64,000 nucleotides of DNA from Dictyobacter arantiisoli (GCF_008326305.1 NZ_BIXY01000019.1:1-64000), one strand, 5' to 3'. Shown: positions 53,725-62,877, counted from the stretch's first letter. Numbers and translations: made by a program. Notes: generated by a model not told the origin, from the sequence alone.

Positions 53725-54735
53725 ATGCAAACTGTACTCATTCTCAATCCGACTTCTGGTGAATCGGCTCTGGCAACGCACCATGAGGCACCAGAAACCA
53801 ATGAAGAACGTATTCTCGCCGCATTGAGGGCTCATCAGATTGAGCCAACGGTTCTCTATACTACGGTCGAAGATCCAGGGAAGGAGATGGCCCATCAGGC
53901 AGCTCTGGATGGTGCTGAAATGGTTATCGCGGCAGGCGGTGATGGTACCCTTCATGCGGTAGCCAATGGCTTACTAAATACAAAATGCGCACTGGGAATT
54001 ATTCCAATAGGGACCATGAACAATATCGCATGTAGCCTTGCTATTCCAGATGATATTGAAAAAGCATGTGAGATTATCGTGAGGGGCACAACCAGCCGTA
54101 TTGATGTTGGTTCAATCAATGGACATATCTTTTTAGAGGTGGCAGGTATTGGATTAGAGGCCGCACTGTTTCCGGCTGCCGAGGAATTTAAGAGCAAAGG
54201 TATGCATTCAACCCTACACGGTATTGTGCAAGGATTACGCACGCTGATAACCTTTCAGCCGACCAATTTTACGATTACATTTGATGGCAAAAAACGCCGC
54301 CGTGTCCGTGCTATCCAGATTAGTGTCTGCAACTCTCCTTATTATGGCGCACACTTTCGTTTTGCCCCCAATGCGGTCATGGATGATGGCTTATTAGATG
54401 TGCTCATCTATCGCAAATTCAGCAAGTTTGATTATATGTTGCATGCCCTCTCGATCAGTCAGGGGAGACGTGATCTGGCTCCCAGAATCAGTCGACGCAA
54501 AATAAAAACCATCCAGATTGAGGCAGAACCGCCCGTCGAGATTCATGCGGATGGTGAACAAAAGGGCACTACACCGGCAACCATCAGTATACAACCGGGA
54601 GTCCTGCAAGTACGTGTACCACAAAACACGGCCAAGGGCCCGAATATGTCTTCACCCACGCACAAGAAGAGAGCCATCTTCCAGGGTGCAGTCGAGAATG
54701 AACAGAATCAAGAGAAAGGTCCAGCGTATGTTTAA
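53725..54735 (+). CDS. diacylglycerol kinase-type lipid kinase (DagK/YegS family)
   Basis: A 336-residue soluble or peripheral kinase. The signature GGDGT is at residues 71-75 (IAAGGDGTLHAV), preceded by LNPTSGE at 8-14, and followed by GTMNNIA and the C-terminal beta sandwich. Family members phosphorylate diacylglycerol or related lipids. The last 40 residues are basic and may bind membranes. The downstream PAP2 phosphatase starts before this gene ends, so the two are translationally coupled and may act in opposite directions. Confidence 0.9.
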   Translation: MQTVLILNPTSGESALATHHEAPETNEERILAALRAHQIEPTVLYTTVEDPGKEMAHQAALDGAEMVIAAGGDGTLHAVANGLLNTKCALGIIPIGTMNNIACSLAIPDDIEKACEIIVRGTTSRIDVGSINGHIFLEVAGIGLEAALFPAAEEFKSKGMHSTLHGIVQGLRTLITFQPTNFTITFDGKKRRRVRAIQISVCNSPYYGAHFRFAPNAVMDDGLLDVLIYRKFSKFDYMLHALSISQGRRDLAPRISRRKIKTIQIEAEPPVEIHADGEQKGTTPATISIQPGVLQVRVPQNTAKGPNMSSPTHKKRAIFQGAVENEQNQEKGPAYV

Positions 54736-55669
54736 ACGATCACGTAAGTCTATACCGACCAACCTGGTTACCAATAAAAAAGCAATCGATCTCAGCCAGG
54801 TTGACCCGGGTGTGAAGAATACTAGCAGTCCCGTAGGTTTGCCCATCCCGCCGGTCAAGTTACCTGAAATAAATCCAGTCATGACTGAAGCGCAACGCGT
54901 TGCTGCCACCACCTCGGTTTCCGGACGGCGAGCCGTTTCACGTGGAACCATGTTTATGGCATTGTACCTGTGGATGCTCTCGGGAGCCGTGATCTTATCC
55001 CTCATCGCACGCCGGACACAGTTTTTCCCGGGTGATATGTCCATCACAGCGCGGCTTCAGAAAAATCGTCAGCCCTGGCTACGCCGCTTCTTTTTTGGCG
55101 TCTCAGAGATTGGTTTTGTCCAATATGCCATTCCTCAAACACTTGGCGTGGCGGGCATCTTCTGGGCTCTGCGTTTCCGCCTTGAGGCGCTCTTTATTCT
55201 TTTAACTTCATCAGCCACATTACTCAATGTGATTGTGAAACGGGTTATCAAACGCCCACGTCCCACCAACAATCTGGTTACCGTCGTAAAAGTAATTAAC
55301 GAGCCCAGCTTTCCCAGCGGTCATGTCATGTACTATACCAATTTTTATGGGTTACTCATCTATCTCCTGGCGACAAACTGGCGTTCTGGCCGTATTCGTA
55401 ATTTTCTGATTGGCATCTGTGCCACCCTGATCGCCTGTATTGGACCCTCACGCGTCTATCTGGGCGCGCACTGGCCCAGCGATGTTGCGGCAGGTTACAT
55501 CTATGGAGGACTCTGGTTTAGCGGTGTTATGGCCCTCTATCTGCGCGTCAAAGCCTGGCTCCATCCTGCTAAAGCAGCGAAAGGCGTATTATCCAATGCC
55601 ATTAAGCCCCTTCAACAACCCGGGGATGAGGAGGAAAAAGATGCAGCCGATACAGATGCACAGCAGTAA
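54728..55669 (+). CDS. PAP2-family lipid phosphatase
   Basis: A 313-residue membrane protein with about five to six transmembrane helices (residues about 75-270). The three active-site motifs are intact: K-x5-RP (Lys171 to Arg176, KRVIKRPRP), PSGH (196-199), and SR-x5-H-x3-D (Ser241, Arg242, His248, Asp252). Such enzymes dephosphorylate phosphatidic acid or undecaprenyl diphosphate. The start at 54728, behind AGAAAGG, overlaps the kinase gene by eight bases, in another frame. The N-terminus (1-70) is basic and unstructured. Confidence 0.88.
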   Translation: MFKRSRKSIPTNLVTNKKAIDLSQVDPGVKNTSSPVGLPIPPVKLPEINPVMTEAQRVAATTSVSGRRAVSRGTMFMALYLWMLSGAVILSLIARRTQFFPGDMSITARLQKNRQPWLRRFFFGVSEIGFVQYAIPQTLGVAGIFWALRFRLEALFILLTSSATLLNVIVKRVIKRPRPTNNLVTVVKVINEPSFPSGHVMYYTNFYGLLIYLLATNWRSGRIRNFLIGICATLIACIGPSRVYLGAHWPSDVAAGYIYGGLWFSGVMALYLRVKAWLHPAKAAKGVLSNAIKPLQQPGDEEEKDAADTDAQQ

Positions 55670-55679
55670 ATACACCTCA

Positions 55680-55940
55680 CATGAGTTATCCCAAACTTTT
55701 GAAACAAACGTTCGCTACAATGGGAGTGCAGAGGGCGAAGCCTTCTGCCGGGGTGTGGGGTGTCCCCACATACTTCTTTTCCTCTTTTTGCACGCCGCCT
55801 GCGGCGGCGCGAGGAAAAAGAAAAAGGACAGGGGACACCCCTGTAACCCCGGCAAGGGGCTAGCCGCCCCTTGCAACCCCGCTTGTAGAGCGGATTGAAG
55901 TCGATCGAACATTTGTTCGAAAAATTCGGGATAACTCATG
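55680..55940. mobile_element. MITE-like element with ~38-bp inverted ends (family 1)
   Basis: Begins CATGAGTTATCCC and ends GGGATAACTCATG. The inverted ends extend further with mismatches (TTTTGAAACAAACGTTCG against TTTTTCGAACAAATGTTCG). The 261-base centre has GC-rich stems and no gene. A truncated relative lies at 3179. It sits 10 bases after the PAP2 gene. Confidence 0.75.
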
Positions 55941-55971
55941 AACTCTCTACATAGGACAGGCTAGAGCAGGG

Positions 55972-56256
55972 TCAGGCATCCACGGTTACACCATGCCAGA
56001 AAGCCACATAATCCTTGATCTCTTTGGCGGCATCTTTCGGCTCTGGGTAATACCAGGCAGCATCTTTATTGACTTTGCCATCTACTTCAATGCTGTAATA
56101 GCTGGCTAACCCCTTCCAGGGACAGGTGCTATGGGTCTCACTTGGCTTGAAGTATTCACGTTGCACAGCATCTGGCGGAAAGTACTGATTGTTCTCAATA
56201 ACGATACAATGATCACTTTCAGCCAGTGTGACACCATTCCAGGTCGCTTTTGGCAT
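55972..56256 (-). CDS. DUF427-domain protein
   Basis: A 94-residue protein consisting of a single DUF427 domain (MPKATWNGVTLAESDHCIVIENNQYFPP, then STCPWKGLASYYS and AAWYYPEP). The fold is a small beta barrel. The reaction is unknown, though some members are implicated in isonitrile or redox chemistry. Ribosome binding site AAGGAG. It stands alone between the MITE and the kinase gene. Confidence 0.9.
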   Translation of the reverse strand: MPKATWNGVTLAESDHCIVIENNQYFPPDAVQREYFKPSETHSTCPWKGLASYYSIEVDGKVNKDAAWYYPEPKDAAKEIKDYVAFWHGVTVDA

Positions 56257-56441
56257 AAGAAAAAATCTCCTTATTGCATACGATCTACCATATTGCAGAA
56301 TAGAAACTTATCTTCAATCTTGTTACGAATGAAGATATTAATAGTGTACGACAAAATAATGGGTTCTGCCGCAAAGACGCAGAGCTACGCAAAAATGGGT
56401 ATCGCCTTCACAATCCCAGGCGGCCCTGAAGATATTGAGGC

Positions 56442-57635
56442 TCAGGGCCGGGCCAGAATACGCCGGGAAAGGTTGTTTACGCCCGACCAGATACGGCGCA
56501 AGGGAGAGCGTGAATGAGGAAAATAGGGCGGTGTGTGGACTGCAGAAGGCGGATGTGGGATCGCTGGTGGCAAATTTGAAGGAACCTGCGGGTTAGAGAT
56601 AGATAGCTGTACACTGGCTGGTCGTAACACCAGGGGACGCTTGGAGGTTTGAGCCATATAATGCACGCGTCCCATAGCGATACGTTGCAACTCGCGCTGA
56701 ATATTGCCCATATTGACCGGTCGCTTTTTAGGGTCCATCTCTACCATACAATGAATCAGGATACTTAACTGTGGATATTCTGGCAGGTCAAGCTCTTGAT
56801 AGCGGAAGGGATGTTGTGAAGGATCAATACCAGTCAATAAATGGTGGAGTAACGCACCCAGGCTATATACATCGGACTGAGGCGTGGTCTGCATGCGACC
56901 ATACTGCTCAGGGGCCGCATAGCCCGGTGAACCAAGAATGAAGGTGTCTTTACGTTGTCCAGGCTTAAAATGACGGGCAATGCCAAAATCAATCAGATAA
57001 ATCTGTCCTTCGGGCGTACGCATAATATTGGATGGCTTGAGATCACGGAAAATAATCGAGGGCTTGCGGGTATGGAGAAAACTAAGGACGGCAGCCAGTT
57101 GAATCCCAATTTGCAGGACCTTTTCGATGGGAAGAGATCCGCCACGTTGCCTGGTATAGCTCTCCAGCGTTTCTCCATCTATATAGCTCATGACAAGATA
57201 CCAGTTGCCCTGCTCCGAAAAATAATCATAAATACTTGGCAGATTGGGATGGGTCAGGGTCGCCAGCAAGGTTGCCTCCCGCTTAAAACCCTCAATCGCG
57301 TCCAGCAACTCCTGTGCATTCAGTCCTTGCTGGATCATTTCTTTGACTGCGACACGGCGCTCCATAAATTCAGTGTCAACTGCTGCATAAACCTCACCAT
57401 AACCACCCTGACCTACTCGCCGTACAATTTTATAACGCTGCTTGAGCAGTTGATCGATTTGCACCCGCTGTGTGAGTACCGCCCCTTGCGGCTCTGCCAC
57501 GGCTACGGCGGGAGAAGATGACGCTCCCAGCGACACCAGCCCACTGATAGCATGTCCACAAAAGCGACAGAAGTTTGCATATCCCGGATTAGCGCATCCA
57601 CACTGATTACAGAACAGGTCCTGGTCCCTCCCCAT
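56442..57635 (-). CDS. zinc-ribbon Ser/Thr protein kinase
   Basis: A 397-residue soluble kinase. A CxxC...CxxC zinc ribbon (Cys9, 12, 23, 26) precedes a Hanks-type kinase domain (about 69-335). Glycine loop GQGGYGEV is at 75-82, the catalytic Lys is Lys98 (AVKEM), the DFG is at 216-218, and the catalytic loop is FRDLKPSN (196-203), with Phe where His usually stands. There is no transmembrane helix. A Ser/Pro tail of about 60 residues follows. The FHA protein at 8681-10057 also carries a zinc ribbon. The start at 57635 follows AAGGAG. An in-frame ATG at 57677 lacks a good site. Confidence 0.9.
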   Translation of the reverse strand: MGRDQDLFCNQCGCANPGYANFCRFCGHAISGLVSLGASSSPAVAVAEPQGAVLTQRVQIDQLLKQRYKIVRRVGQGGYGEVYAAVDTEFMERRVAVKEMIQQGLNAQELLDAIEGFKREATLLATLTHPNLPSIYDYFSEQGNWYLVMSYIDGETLESYTRQRGGSLPIEKVLQIGIQLAAVLSFLHTRKPSIIFRDLKPSNIMRTPEGQIYLIDFGIARHFKPGQRKDTFILGSPGYAAPEQYGRMQTTPQSDVYSLGALLHHLLTGIDPSQHPFRYQELDLPEYPQLSILIHCMVEMDPKKRPVNMGNIQRELQRIAMGRVHYMAQTSKRPLVLRPASVQLSISNPQVPSNLPPAIPHPPSAVHTPPYFPHSRSPLRRIWSGVNNLSRRILARP

Positions 57636-57838
57636 GACAAGCTCCTTACGATTCTTTCCATACAATTTTTGATACATAAATAAAGAGAGCGTATGACAAA
57701 AAAATATCTGTACAGTAAAATAGGTATTCTACGCAATGCTACTCTCATAATAAATTAATTCTAATAAAATTACTATGATCTACCTCACATTTATTCTTTA
57801 TATCTGGTCAAATGCTGACTGTTCTCGCGATGCTTCTC

Positions 57839-57885
57839 TTGACTTCTTTATAAAATCCTCGCTATAATCAAGTCAGAACTGACTT
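57839..57885 (+). promoter_or_regulatory. promoter and operator of the PadR gene
   Basis: TTGACT, 18 bases, TATAAT (57863-57868), directly followed by the perfect 16-base dyad AAGTCAG-aa-CTGACTT (57870-57885) at the transcription start. This is typical of autorepression by PadR-like proteins. Confidence 0.65.
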
Positions 57886-57904
57886 AAACGGCGGTGGCCC
57901 TGAC

Positions 57905-58504
57905 ATGTATAAACAAATTATGTTGCTCGGTATCCTTCTCGAAAAACCTCTCTATGGTCAGCAAATTCGCGAGGTTATCGAAACGCATCATGATCTCTTC
58001 GCCAATCATATCAAAAAACCGACTATCTATTATCAGCTTGAACGGCTGGTAGCGGATGGTTATCTTGAGATGCGCCGTGAGCCGGTTGAAGCTCCGGGTC
58101 CCGGAGCGGCACATGAAGATCGTGCGCTACGCGAGCGAGATCTCTATTATGTCACAGAGGCAGGAAAAAGTCATTTTACGACCCTGCTCCGCGCCATGAT
58201 CAGCGAGTTTAGCCCCGGTTTCAGTGAAGTCGATGTCTGCCTCTATTTTTTACATCATCTCAGTGCGCAAGAGGCTTGCACATTACTCAATAGCCGTCTA
58301 CAGTTAATCATGACCTGTCGTACAAGCGTGGCCCGTCAAATGGATACCGCGTATCCAACAGATGCCGCCCATCAGCTTGTCACGGCTCATAAACTGCTGC
58401 TCCTCGATGCTGAGATCCAATGGCTTCGGTCAGCCATTGCCTGCATCGGTACGGGATCGCTGACAGCTATCCCGGATCAGCCGCCGGAGCAACCAGTTGT
58501 ATAA
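57905..58504 (+). CDS. PadR-family transcriptional regulator
   Basis: A 199-residue regulator. A winged helix-turn-helix covers about residues 1-85 (MLLGILLEKPLYGQQIREVIE, IYYQLERLVADGYLEMR), followed by a helical C-terminal domain for dimerisation (about 100-190). PadR proteins usually repress their own gene and a nearby transporter or membrane gene. The next gene, a four-helix membrane protein 50 bases downstream, is the obvious candidate. The dyad at 57870-57885 is the likely operator. The ligand is unknown. Confidence 0.88.
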   Translation: MYKQIMLLGILLEKPLYGQQIREVIETHHDLFANHIKKPTIYYQLERLVADGYLEMRREPVEAPGPGAAHEDRALRERDLYYVTEAGKSHFTTLLRAMISEFSPGFSEVDVCLYFLHHLSAQEACTLLNSRLQLIMTCRTSVARQMDTAYPTDAAHQLVTAHKLLLLDAEIQWLRSAIACIGTGSLTAIPDQPPEQPVV

Positions 58505-58554
58505 GTTGATAGAGAAAACTATACTTTTTCATTCGTAGGTTAAGGAGAAAAAAC

Positions 58555-58950
58555 ATGATCGTTCGTATTGGTATCATGGCACTACGCGCCTGCGTCGTGC
58601 TCGCACTTATTTTAGGTATTTTACTCTGGATCAATGCTGTTCCTGGTGGCATCGTTATGGTTCATATGCTACTGGGTATTCTGGCCGTCGTTGCATTATG
58701 GATGCTGGCCTATGGTATTGCGACCGCCCCCAAAGGGCGTAACATTGGTTTAGCCATTGGAGCCTTTGTAATGGGTCTGTTGCTGCCAATCATCGGCCTG
58801 GGCCAATTAAGCTGGCTCTACCTTGGTGCCTCAACCCATATCGTGATCCAGATTGTGCATCTGCTGGTCGGTCTCCTGGCGATTGGCGTCGGCGAGATGA
58901 TTGCGGGACGCTACAAACGCCTGAATAAAGCAGAAAAACAACTTGCCTGA
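58555..58950 (+). CDS. small integral membrane protein, four helices
   Basis: A 131-residue, very hydrophobic protein with predicted helices at about 8-27, 33-54, 64-84 and 93-114, then a basic tail (GRYKRLNKAEKQLA). AAGGAG lies ten bases before the ATG. It follows the PadR gene and probably shares its transcript. It may transport or sense a compound that PadR responds to, which is inference. Family not recognised. Confidence 0.75.
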   Translation: MIVRIGIMALRACVVLALILGILLWINAVPGGIVMVHMLLGILAVVALWMLAYGIATAPKGRNIGLAIGAFVMGLLLPIIGLGQLSWLYLGASTHIVIQIVHLLVGLLAIGVGEMIAGRYKRLNKAEKQLA

Positions 58951-59000
58951 GCAGGCAACTTGGCGGCAAGCATACAGCCGTTGGACATCTCCGTTTTGTC

Positions 59001-59032
59001 AAACCCGGACCTGGATTATCAGGTCCGGGTTT
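59001..59032 (+). terminator. terminator after the PadR operon
   Basis: AAACCCGGACCTG-gattat-CAGGTCCGGGTTT, a perfect 13-base stem followed by ATTATTGTT. Confidence 0.85.
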
Positions 59033-59142
59033 ATTATTGTTCGGCTATTGCCGAACGGCCGCGAATATGTTTTAATGAAGGTATTCTTTTCGCCGCTAGC
59101 AACAATATATGTAAACACAGCAGCGTCAGCAAAGGAGCTAAT

Positions 59143-59655
59143 GTGAGCCAGCAGGAACCGCGTCACTATCTGGCTGTCTATCCAGGCAGCTTTGACCCAC
59201 CTACAAATGGACATCTGGACATCGCACGCCGTGGAGCTCGGCTGTTCGATCAACTTATCGTAGCGGTGTATGCATTCCCGGCAAAAAATGTGCTTTTCTC
59301 AGTGGACGAGCGTGTAGCACTCTGGCAAGAAGTGATTGCAGAAGAAGGTTTACAGAATGTACGCGTCGAAAAATTTACTGGTCTCGCCATCAAATATGTA
59401 CGCGCAGTAGGCGGACAGGCTATTATCAAGGGGCTGCGCTCTCCCAATGACTTCGGGACAGAATTTCAACAGGGGCTGATGAACCGGAAACTGGCCCCTG
59501 AAATAGAAACCGTCTGTTTACTTACCAATCTTGAGCATTTGTTTGTCAGCTCTTCCTTATTAAAGGAGGTCGCGGGCCTGGGTGGCGATGTCACAGATAT
59601 GTTGCCAGCCACTGTTATACGCGCCTTGCAACAAAAACAAACGGGAAAGAATTAA
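59143..59655 (+). CDS. coaD: phosphopantetheine adenylyltransferase
   Basis: Makes dephospho-CoA from phosphopantetheine and ATP, the penultimate step of CoA synthesis. The 170-residue protein has the nucleotidyltransferase motif TNGH (21-24) in PGSFDPPTNGHLD. Further matches are AIKGLRSPNDFGTEFQQGLMNR and SSSLLKEVAGLGGDV. The start is the GTG at 59143 preceded by AAAGGAG; the frame extends further upstream but over a terminator. It opens a region of fatty-acid and ribosome genes. Confidence 0.93.
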   Translation: MSQQEPRHYLAVYPGSFDPPTNGHLDIARRGARLFDQLIVAVYAFPAKNVLFSVDERVALWQEVIAEEGLQNVRVEKFTGLAIKYVRAVGGQAIIKGLRSPNDFGTEFQQGLMNRKLAPEIETVCLLTNLEHLFVSSSLLKEVAGLGGDVTDMLPATVIRALQQKQTGKN

Positions 59656-59846
59656 AGCCAGAATTGCAACACAACAGACACACTGATCGTATGTATGCAT
59701 AGGAATTCCAACACATGTGGAATTGTTAAGGACTGCGAGCCCTTAAGCTGAGGTGTGGAATCGCATCCCTTTACCAATCAGCTTGCGTAAACATAAGTTG
59801 ATACCTGAGGGAGACACAACGGCAAGGGAAGGAGGCAAGGCACAGT
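59656..59846 (+). other. spacer with two hairpins
   Basis: AATTCCA-7-TGGAATT and TTAAGG-8-CCTTAA lie at about 59703-59750, before GGAAGGAGG of the next gene. Possibly a structured leader or a terminator of coaD. Confidence 0.4.
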
Positions 59847-60485
59847 ATGGATATTCTCTATCTAGTTGATCGCCTGGAGAACCTTGTCGCCAGTAGTAAA
59901 CGGATGCCTTTAGTCAACCAGATTATCCTCAAAGAGGCCGATATTCTGACGATTATCGAACAATTGCGAACCTCGGTTCCCGCTGAAATCAAACAAGCCC
60001 GACGCGTTATTCAGGAAAAGGATCGCATTATCGCTCAGGCTCAATCAGAGGCCTCGATGCTGCTAACTCGTGCCAGAGAAGAGACGGACAGGGCATTAGG
60101 ACGCGAAGGTCTGCTGAAGACCGCCGAGGATCGCTCACAAGATATCTTGCGACGTGCCAATGATCAGGCTCAAACTATTGTCAGACGTGCGGAAACCCAT
60201 ACGGAACAGATGCAGATTGAAGCGGATACCTATGCCTCTGAAACATTACGTAATTTACGCGAACATCTCTTAAATGTTGAGATGGAGATTGAGCGTACGG
60301 TCATGAGTATAGAACGCGGCCTGGAAAGCCTGGATGGCCGTCCCGAAGAGGAAAGTTCAACTGCCATGGAACCCGCAGATGAACAAGAGGCGGATGATGA
60401 CAGTGACGCCCTCCCATCCCGCTCGCTGCCACGCCGAGCTTCTCTCGCAGCAGATACGATGGGTGGACCGAATTATCCCGCCTGA
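59847..60485 (+). CDS. coiled-coil protein resembling DivIVA/ATP synthase b-type helices
   Basis: A 212-residue protein, almost entirely helical. Residues about 5-160 form a long amphipathic coiled coil (RRVIQEKDRIIAQAQSEASMLLTRAREE, EADTYASETLRNLREHLL), like DivIVA-domain or F-type ATPase b-subunit proteins. The tail is acidic and disordered. Similar genes sit next to coaD in several Chloroflexota and Actinobacteria, where they may guide cell-pole or septum proteins. This context is from memory. Ribosome binding site GGAAGGAGG. Confidence 0.7.
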   Translation: MDILYLVDRLENLVASSKRMPLVNQIILKEADILTIIEQLRTSVPAEIKQARRVIQEKDRIIAQAQSEASMLLTRAREETDRALGREGLLKTAEDRSQDILRRANDQAQTIVRRAETHTEQMQIEADTYASETLRNLREHLLNVEMEIERTVMSIERGLESLDGRPEEESSTAMEPADEQEADDDSDALPSRSLPRRASLAADTMGGPNYPA

Positions 60486-60640
60486 ACGTGTTATGATTTG
60501 AGAAGCGCGCAAGGTGATAGCGCGCATTGCTAACGACTTGTCCAAAAAAAGGATACACTGGCAGGTTCTGAAAAAATCCTCCCTCTACTACTCTCCTGAG
60601 CGCATCTGAGATATGAGGCGCGACGCATTAGAAAGAGGAC

Positions 60641-60669
60641 TTGACACCCTCACATGCCTTGTCTATAAT
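60641..60669 (+). promoter_or_regulatory. strong sigma-A promoter of the DUF177-rpmF-fabD cluster
   Basis: TTGACA, 17 bases, TATAAT, the best match to consensus in the window, 107 bases before the DUF177 start. Confidence 0.85.
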
Positions 60670-60776
60670 GATCAAGCGCCAGAGAAGAGTAGGGAGCACA
60701 TCACCTTGCGCAAAAACGTATCTATCAGCAAGAGTTCTCAATTCTGTTTAGATCTCTCTGGAAAGGAATAAATTCC

Positions 60777-61304
60777 ATGATCTTTAATGTGGCGCAATTG
60801 ATGAAAGAACCAGTTGGCTCGGGTGCTTCATACGAAGACGACATCGCTGAGGAACAGGTTCAGCTCGACAAAGATCTCACCATTGTTGGACCCATCACAG
60901 GCCATGCCCGCATGCGCCGCGTCAATCAGGGGCTCCTGATCGATGGCTGGGTGGATCTCACGCTTGGTCTTGAATGTGCACGGTGCTTAAAACATTTTGA
61001 GCAACCAGAACATGTGACATTTGAAGAGCGCTTCAATCCTACGGTGGATGTGGTGACTGGTACACCACTGCCCCCCATCGAGGAAGACGACGTCTTCCCC
61101 ATCGATGAACACCATCAGGTTGATCTCACCGAAGCAATCCGTCAAGCAGTGTTGCTCGCGATCCCGATGGTACCCTTGTGCAAGGAAGATTGCGCAGGCC
61201 TGTGTGCACAGTGTGGACATGATCTCAACCTTGGTCCCTGCGATTGCAAACCAGAGATTGATGACCGCTTGAATGTGCTCAAACAATTACTGCAAAACGA
61301 ATAA
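60777..61304 (+). CDS. DUF177/YceD-family protein
   Basis: A 175-residue protein of the DUF177 (YceD) family, normally found next to rpmF as here. Characteristic features are ECARCLKHFEQP, VPLCKEDCAGLCAQCGHDLN and the paired cysteines at the C-terminus, which may bind zinc. In plants and bacteria the family is linked to 23S rRNA maturation. A strong TTGACA/TATAAT promoter drives it. GGAAAGGA lies seven bases before the ATG. Confidence 0.92.
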   Translation: MIFNVAQLMKEPVGSGASYEDDIAEEQVQLDKDLTIVGPITGHARMRRVNQGLLIDGWVDLTLGLECARCLKHFEQPEHVTFEERFNPTVDVVTGTPLPPIEEDDVFPIDEHHQVDLTEAIRQAVLLAIPMVPLCKEDCAGLCAQCGHDLNLGPCDCKPEIDDRLNVLKQLLQNE

Positions 61305-61396
61305 ATTATTATCACACACTAGCCACACAAGTAGGTACCCCTGAGCACAAATGATGCATTCAGGACACATTACTGGTGGAAGAGGAGAAGACAGCA

Positions 61397-61585
61397 ATGG
61401 GAGCGTTACCTAAACAACGCATTTCGCACGCTCGTCAGGGTGAGCGTCGTGCACATCATCATCTGGATTTACCACAGTTAGTGGCCTGCCCACAGTGCAA
61501 GCGCCCACGCCTTTCGCACCACGCCTGCCCGAACTGCGGCACCTACCGCGGTCGCCAGGTTACTTTGCCAAAATCCCAGAAGTAA
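61397..61585 (+). CDS. rpmF: 50S ribosomal protein L32
   Basis: A 62-residue ribosomal protein with the typical basic N-terminus (PKQRISHARQGERRAHH) and a zinc-ribbon pair CPQCKRP...CPNCGTY. It follows DUF177, the usual order. The start was taken at ATG 61397 after AGAGGAGAAG; an in-frame GTG 21 bases upstream overlaps this site. Slightly longer than in many bacteria (56-60 residues). Confidence 0.95.
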   Translation: MGALPKQRISHARQGERRAHHHLDLPQLVACPQCKRPRLSHHACPNCGTYRGRQVTLPKSQK

Positions 61586-61805
61586 TGACAAAGTAGCATG
61601 TATGCGCTGCGATGAATGAATAAATGCACGCTCATCCGCGTAGTAGTCTCTTGAGAATGATTACGTGGGGCGCGTGCACTTCTATAATAAGATGCACTAT
61701 CGTAGAACTTCAATCGCAAGGGATCGAGGAACTGAGTATGGTTTCTTATTTGTAGCATTCATAGGAGGCACACAACATCTGCTTTCTGTAGACGAAGTGA
61801 ACAAA

Positions 61806-62834
61806 ATGACGACACAAGTTGCCTTTCTCTTTCCAGGACAGGGAAGCCAGACAGTGGGGATGGGAGAAGATGTTTTCGCGGCATCTGCGGCTGCACGACA
61901 CGTTTTCGCTACCTTTGACCAGATCTTAGGCTTTTCACTGAGTGATCTTTGCTTTCAAGGACCGGAAGAGACCTTACGCTCAACAATTAACGCCCAACCA
62001 GCCATCGTCGCTGTAAGTCTGGCATATCTGGCAGCTTTTCAAGAAGCGCTCTCTCCTCAATACTCATCCTGGTCCACACCGCTTACTCCCAGTTATACCG
62101 CCGGTCATAGCGTTGGTGAATGCTCAGCGCTGGCAGCCTCGGGTGCCATTGATCTGGCTGGCGCAGCCTATCTGGTCAAAGAGCGCGGCCGACTGATGCA
62201 TGAAGAGGAAACTGCTTGCCCGGGTGGCATGGCCGCGATCATTGGCATGGATGCACAGACATTACAACAAATCTGTGAGGATGTATCCAAAAAGATGCAG
62301 CAGGAACAGACGGATAATTCCCGACATCCTGGCTTTGGACAGGTCATTCTGGCAAACTTTAATGCTCCCGGACAAATTGTGATTTCAGGCGAACAGCATG
62401 CCTTAGAGGCCGCTTGCCTCCTGGCGAAGGAACGCGGGGCCAAACGTGTAATCCCACTCACTGTAAGTGGAGCCTTCCATTCACCAGCCATGCAACCAGC
62501 CGTAAACAAACTGGCCGTATCCATAGCCTCAACCGAGCTACGCGACACGGTTATTCCAGTTATCGGCAATGTGAAGGCACAACCCCTGACAACGGAGGCC
62601 GAGTTACGCACCGAGCTGGCCGAGCAGGTTGCTCAGTCCGTCCAGTGGACAGGAATCATCGAATATTTAGCAGCTCAGGGAGTAACCACATTCTTTGAAA
62701 TCGGTCCGGGTCAGGCGCTGGCAGGCATGATTAAAAGAATTGTCAAAGGCGCTACGATTATTAATATTGGGAGCGTATCTGATATTAAAAAAGCGGTCAA
62801 CAAAGTACAGGAATCAGACTTGCTGGCAGAATAG
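61806..62834 (+). CDS. fabD: malonyl-CoA:ACP transacylase
   Basis: Transfers malonyl groups to acyl carrier protein to feed fatty-acid elongation. The 342-residue protein has FLFPGQGSQ (8-16), the catalytic Ser102 in GHSVGE, and the conserved His in GAFHSPAM. The C-terminal FFEIGPGQALAGM is also typical. ATG 61806 is chosen because the protein starts as usual there. The best ribosome binding site (AGGAGG, 61763-61768) is 37 bases upstream, so an alternative start in between remains possible. The ruined fabG follows. Confidence 0.95.
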   Translation: MTTQVAFLFPGQGSQTVGMGEDVFAASAAARHVFATFDQILGFSLSDLCFQGPEETLRSTINAQPAIVAVSLAYLAAFQEALSPQYSSWSTPLTPSYTAGHSVGECSALAASGAIDLAGAAYLVKERGRLMHEEETACPGGMAAIIGMDAQTLQQICEDVSKKMQQEQTDNSRHPGFGQVILANFNAPGQIVISGEQHALEAACLLAKERGAKRVIPLTVSGAFHSPAMQPAVNKLAVSIASTELRDTVIPVIGNVKAQPLTTEAELRTELAEQVAQSVQWTGIIEYLAAQGVTTFFEIGPGQALAGMIKRIVKGATIINIGSVSDIKKAVNKVQESDLLAE

Positions 62835-62877
62835 CTCTCTGCAACATCACAGAACACTAAGCGATTTTTCATGCCAG

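Noticed and set aside
60301-60558. Minus-strand gene over the end of the coiled-coil protein
   Set aside because: It is the complement of a well-supported plus-strand gene and has no ribosome binding site.
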